From: Alitta virens
Taxonomy: Eukaryota; Annelida; Polychaeta; Phyllodocida; Nereididae
Assembly (NCBI GenBank): GCA_932294295.1
Contig: OW028584.1
Coordinates: 11,354,407-11,418,406 of the forward strand
DNA: 64,000 nt
Direction: 5' to 3'
Of this stretch, positions 36,116-64,000 are shown piece by piece. Position numbers and translations under genes: made by a program. How positions within the stretch are numbered: position 1 is the first letter of the stretch; each line of letters begins with the position of its first letter. The notes below the pieces were generated by a model that worked only from the letters and a program-made list of their open reading frames with translations, did not search any database and was not told where the DNA came from.

Positions 36116-36312
36116 AGTCATGTTAATACCATAGCGCAAATATGCTCTTTATGGACCACACATTCGAAAATGTTCTTTATTTTATTTCAGATACTAAACT
36201 TTAGTAGATATTCATAGTACAAATTTGTTGTGTTATGTTAATACCACTGTGCAAAAAAAAGCTCTATATCGACAACTAATGGCTTTCTTGCTCTTTATTT
36301 CAGATACTGCAA
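36116..36312. repeat. Tandem near-duplication of the acceptor region
   Basis: GTTAATACCATAGCGCAAA...TTTATTTCAGATACT (36121-36195) is repeated as GTTAATACCACTGTGCAAA...TTTATTTCAGATACT (36236-36308), giving two candidate splice acceptors. Only the second is followed by the long open frame start. Confidence 0.75.
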
Positions 36313-36314
36313 GG

Positions 36315-60414
<24,100 letters not shown>

Positions 60415-61680
60415 AAAAGACAAAATAGTTGTCATGACTCATTATACTAGGTAGATGAAATGGACAAGTTGGCTCGTAGGAATGACTGAGTAAAGCCCAG
60501 TTAACTAGAATTGTCTGACTGGCATTAGTTAATTTGTTTTTTGACATTCTGTATTGTGCACAAATATTACCATAGTACAGTACTTCAAGAATTTGCATCT
60601 GTGGCTTTGCATTGAAGTGTTCAAATTGCAGAGCATGTGTGCTGTATATTTTAGGAAGTATTAATTAGTTAATTCAGATAATTCAATATCAATGTTATGC
60701 AAGTTGAGGGGGAGGACATAAAATGCTACATACCCTTGAATTTGTAGATTCAGTGCAGGATGAAATTTGCATGAATGTGATGTGCTCAAAATTTTTCCTT
60801 AAATCTAAACATGGTTCATTTGATGTGAGACCAGTGACGATAGTATGTGAATTAATGTTTGCACTGTGAAAAGTTGTTGTAAAGCCGCAGAAGGTTTGTG
60901 TACAATTTAACAGGATGGTAGAATGTTTCTGGTGATAGGACAGAAGCATTTCTACAGAGCAGTGTCTCAAATAATGAAACCTTAGGAATATTAGTATGTG
61001 TCATGAAGATAGTAATTGTGAGTTTATTTATTTAAATGGAAATTGAATATTGTCGAGACAATAATCATAGTTACCAATGTAAGATGAGTGTATTTCTTAT
61101 TGTATTGTTGGGATGCATTTAATTGTTAGTTAATTGGTAAGCAATGTCACTCACTGTTAAAGATGAATCGAGTTAAACTGACATTGCGTACCATATTGTG
61201 GTTTACTTTTGAAGGTTGATTCTGAAGTCTAATATAGACTAAATGTAATATTTTTGCTTCTACATTGCATAAATTTATAATATGTAGGTCCAGATTGTCC
61301 AGAGAATTAGGGTTTTTGGGTTGTTGAAAGTAGGATGCAGTATCCCAAAAACGTTAGTACGTTGACTAGATATAAAGATTACACTATGGGCCTATTGCAT
61401 TATTATCCCTCTGCAATGTCTCATGAGCTGTGATTGGCTGAAACGACGTCACATGACATTGCTTAGAAAGTACTATTGCCCTGGGGGCACTGTTCCTGAA
61501 GAATAGCAGCTCTGTGCTGTTTTAGCAAACATCCGAAAACTGAAAAGAGCTTGTGTAAAATATAAATTAATTGTTGTTTGTATTGAATAATTGTTTTTTT
61601 TTTTTTTGCTTCACAACCAAATGAAGCTTCAGTAAAAGTCTAAAACAGTTATTGACTGGTCACTTCAGGCCCTAGTGCAT
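60415..61680 (+). other. MFSD6-like 3' UTR
   Basis: AT-rich, no coding exon. Poly(A) signal candidates AATAAA lie further downstream at about 61809 and 61888. The UTR end is undetermined. Confidence 0.5.
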
Positions 61681-61689
61681 TTTTTTTTT

Positions 61690-61810
61690 ACCCTAGGGAG
61701 TGATAGTTGCCTCGATTTCCTGAGGCATTAGCTGAGGGAAGTGATAGTTGCCACTACTTCCCTCGGCTAATGCCTCAGGAAATCGAGGCAACTATCATTC
61801 CCAAGGGTCA
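61690..61810. mobile_element. Hairpin element downstream of MFSD6-like stop
   Basis: ACCCTAGGGAGTGATAGTTG, CCTCGATTTCCTGAGGCATT and on is mirrored almost perfectly by AATGCCTCAGGAAATCGAGG, CAACTATCATTCCCAAGGGT; arms are about 50 bp with a short loop. Confidence 0.88.
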
Positions 61811-63394
61811 AATAAAATTTACTAGTGCCCTCGCTTCAATATTTGTATAATACAGCATACACCATATACAGTTGCATAAACATCATAAAATAAAGGTAAA
61901 GGTTGGCAGTGTTCATGGAACCATTGCATTTCAGTCTGTCACTGAACCTAACATTAGAACTAGTGTTGAATTTCTGTTTAGTTCAAGGCTAAAGTTGTAA
62001 AGCTGTAACCTTTCTATACTCCCTAGGCAGTATACAGCATGGAGTGGGCTAGGCGCAAGCACGGTCCAGTTCCTTATTTACATCTAGCTTAGTTGAGTGG
62101 AGCTAAAGCTGAAAAATATTACCATTCTGGATTGACTGTGCATCATGATATAGTTAATAAGAAAACAAAGGCCCTCTGGATGTGTGAAAATTTAATGATA
62201 TGTTCTCAAAGCATTCATGATACGATATGATATATATTTATGTAATCGCATACGTGTATACATGAATAGTACTGGTCACTTATAGATTAGAAAAATGGTG
62301 CTAGATTGTAGTATAGTATTAGAATACATATCTGTACAATTACAAGCTCATTACAGTTTCGCAATTGATAGTAGATTTAAATGTTATTCGCAAAGTATAT
62401 ACAAAACTGTTGTTATTTTCCACAGTACTGTAATGAGCTCATTTCTACGTTTGATAAGTTGATCCTTTACGACTTTATGACATCGTTGCGCATATGATTA
62501 TTATTCATGCATAATGTCAAAATGTTAAAAAGAAATGAAATGTGATAATTGAGGATAAATTTAAATGTATTAGTTATTTTCATATTGTGTTGAGTGTGGA
62601 AAATTATCTGATAGTGCATTAGTGATGGAACAGTTAAAACGTATTTCTCAGTTGTGTGATGATTGTTAATTTTTGCTTGCTGATCTTAACAATATGTACA
62701 TACATTGTAGATATATACAATAGGTTGTTGTTGTGAATTGAGTAAAAAGTTAAAGATGAAAGGAAAATGAATTTGATTGTTATGTCTTTTTTTAAACGTT
62801 AAACGAAAGCTAAGTATACACTAGATGAAGCAAAGTTCAATAACAAGAATATTCTTTTTCAAAAAAAAGAATATATACCTGGTGTTGTGTATATAGAGTG
62901 CTAGCAGCACTAGGCCTACAATGTAAACACTTTAATACATAGGGAAATCCTGCCAAAACTTTTTTTAACTTGCGCTTTCATACAGTTTTGGTAGTACAGC
63001 TATAAATGGCACACCATTAGAACCGCGATACAAAAGCGCAACTTACAAGCCGAATTTGGTGAAGATCCGACCATTAGAAGCTGAGAAAAGTTCAAATTCA
63101 GGCCTTGCAAAAGCCCCCTCCCTGCCTACGCTGCTGCTGCGTTGACCCATACATCATAAATGTATATTGGTCTAGCAACCCATTCCCTGCCTGTGCTGTC
63201 TACGCTGCTGCTGCGTTGACCCATATATTTTCAGCCCTCAGACCGTTCGTTCGTAAATATACCTGGTCTGTCACAGAACATAGTATGGTAACTATGGTTC
63301 TATACTTGTTAAAGGCCTAGGCCCAGGTATAAAAAATCTATATGATCACTGATAGTACCCTGTTTAAATTTCCGAGCACAACGAAGGTGTACAG
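61811..63394. other. Downstream sequence, no gene seen
   Basis: AT-rich. A duplicated GCTGCTGCGTTGACCCATA segment occurs at 63131 and 63208; no coding exon is supported. Confidence 0.5.
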
Positions 63395-63800
63395 AATCTC
63401 ATTGAGAGCAACTCACCATATGTCCCGCACAACTAACCTAGGCACTTTTGACGTAAGGTCCTCGATCAAAACTTGCTCAATTACACTGTCGTCACCTCGA
63501 AGCCCAGCGACCTAATTATGTACATGTTTTGCTTGTTTACTCATTTAAATAAATTAATCAATTTCTCTTATAGTCCATAGGCTGGCTTATGGTATTAAAG
63601 GTCTAACAATGAAATTTCATAATAATTAGATGTTCATGGGCTGAGTTTAGGCAATTCTTGTTCTGACAAGCTGCCGATTCAGAAAAATTTGCCTAAACTA
63701 AAAAAATATGAATTCATAATACGTTGCACGTACGTAGCGATATTGTACTGGTAGGTCACTCCAGTTTCCAGGGACCCTGAAGATGCAAGGGTCCCGGGTA
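63395..63800. mobile_element. Repeat family F ends flanking a family E copy
   Basis: Family F left block (63400-63485) and right block (63770-63800) surround a family E unit (63525-63715). At 51356-51640 the two F blocks are separated by other sequence, so E may have inserted into F. Confidence 0.6.
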
Positions 63801-64000
63801 GTCCAACATTGGACTGACAAACTGCCTTACGACGACAGTCTTGCTAATCTAGCACTGGAGAGATTTAAGTTATAAGCTGGTCATTATGCATTATGTAACA
63901 TCACAGTCACAGAATCTGTTGTATGATAAAAAAAATAAAAAAACTGCTTTACTACCAAACACAAACACAGAATCTAATTTATTTTCTAAATAAATGGGTT

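Larger units (their letters stand above)
32283..36200. other. Gene-poor interval upstream of the MFSD6-like coding region
   Basis: I see no supported coding exon. It contains a TCTA microsatellite (34031-34176) and repeat family D copy 2 (35352-35735). The MFSD6-like 5' UTR exons probably lie somewhere in this interval, but no signal picks them out. A 110-codon open frame at 32805-33137 is unrecognised and unsupported. Confidence 0.5.

Overview
This 64 kb window is AT-rich animal DNA with intron-split genes, GT-AG splice sites, long introns and dense short repeats. I read exons by joining open frames at splice sites with matching phase. The gene set (a SAGA-type ATXN7L3, a Gs-like G-protein alpha subunit, an MFSD6-type transporter and an IL-17 receptor with a SEFIR domain) fits a bilaterian. 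An invertebrate marine deuterostome such as an echinoderm is my best guess, by inference only; a lophotrochozoan is not excluded.

Layout. Positions 58-4300, minus strand: an ATXN7L3/SGF11 homologue whose 3' end lies outside the window, with an NRF1 plus CRE promoter near 4344-4384. Positions 6872-18191, plus strand: eleven coding exons of an atypical 427-residue G-alpha, Gs-like in its core but with a Gi/Gz-like last helix and an extra insert. Positions 18192-36300: about 18 kb in which I see no confident gene, mostly repeats, foldback elements, SINE fragments and microsatellites. Positions 36315-60414, plus strand: nine coding exons of an MFSD6-like transporter (1005 residues) with a Q/G/Y-rich C-terminal tail. 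Its first coding intron (38404-55022) holds, on the minus strand, a complete 705-residue IL-17 receptor (RD/Sef-like) in eleven coding exons at 39088-48595. Positions 60415-64000: 3' UTR and repeats.

The reading frames of the three complete genes close exactly across all proposed junctions (1284, 2118 and 3018 nt, each divisible by 3). Together with family motifs this makes the models strong, although no transcript data were available. The genes do not form an operon or obvious pathway. The structural relation of interest is the receptor gene nested antisense inside the transporter gene. The most unusual products are the hybrid G-alpha, the transporter with a prion-like tail, and the receptor tail carrying a beta-TrCP-type degron motif.

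The repeats include at least four hairpin or short inverted-repeat families, two elements with matching termini (41.2 and 49.4 kb) filled with private GC-rich tandem repeats, several MITE families present two to four times, tRNA-headed SINEs and GATA/TCTA microsatellites.
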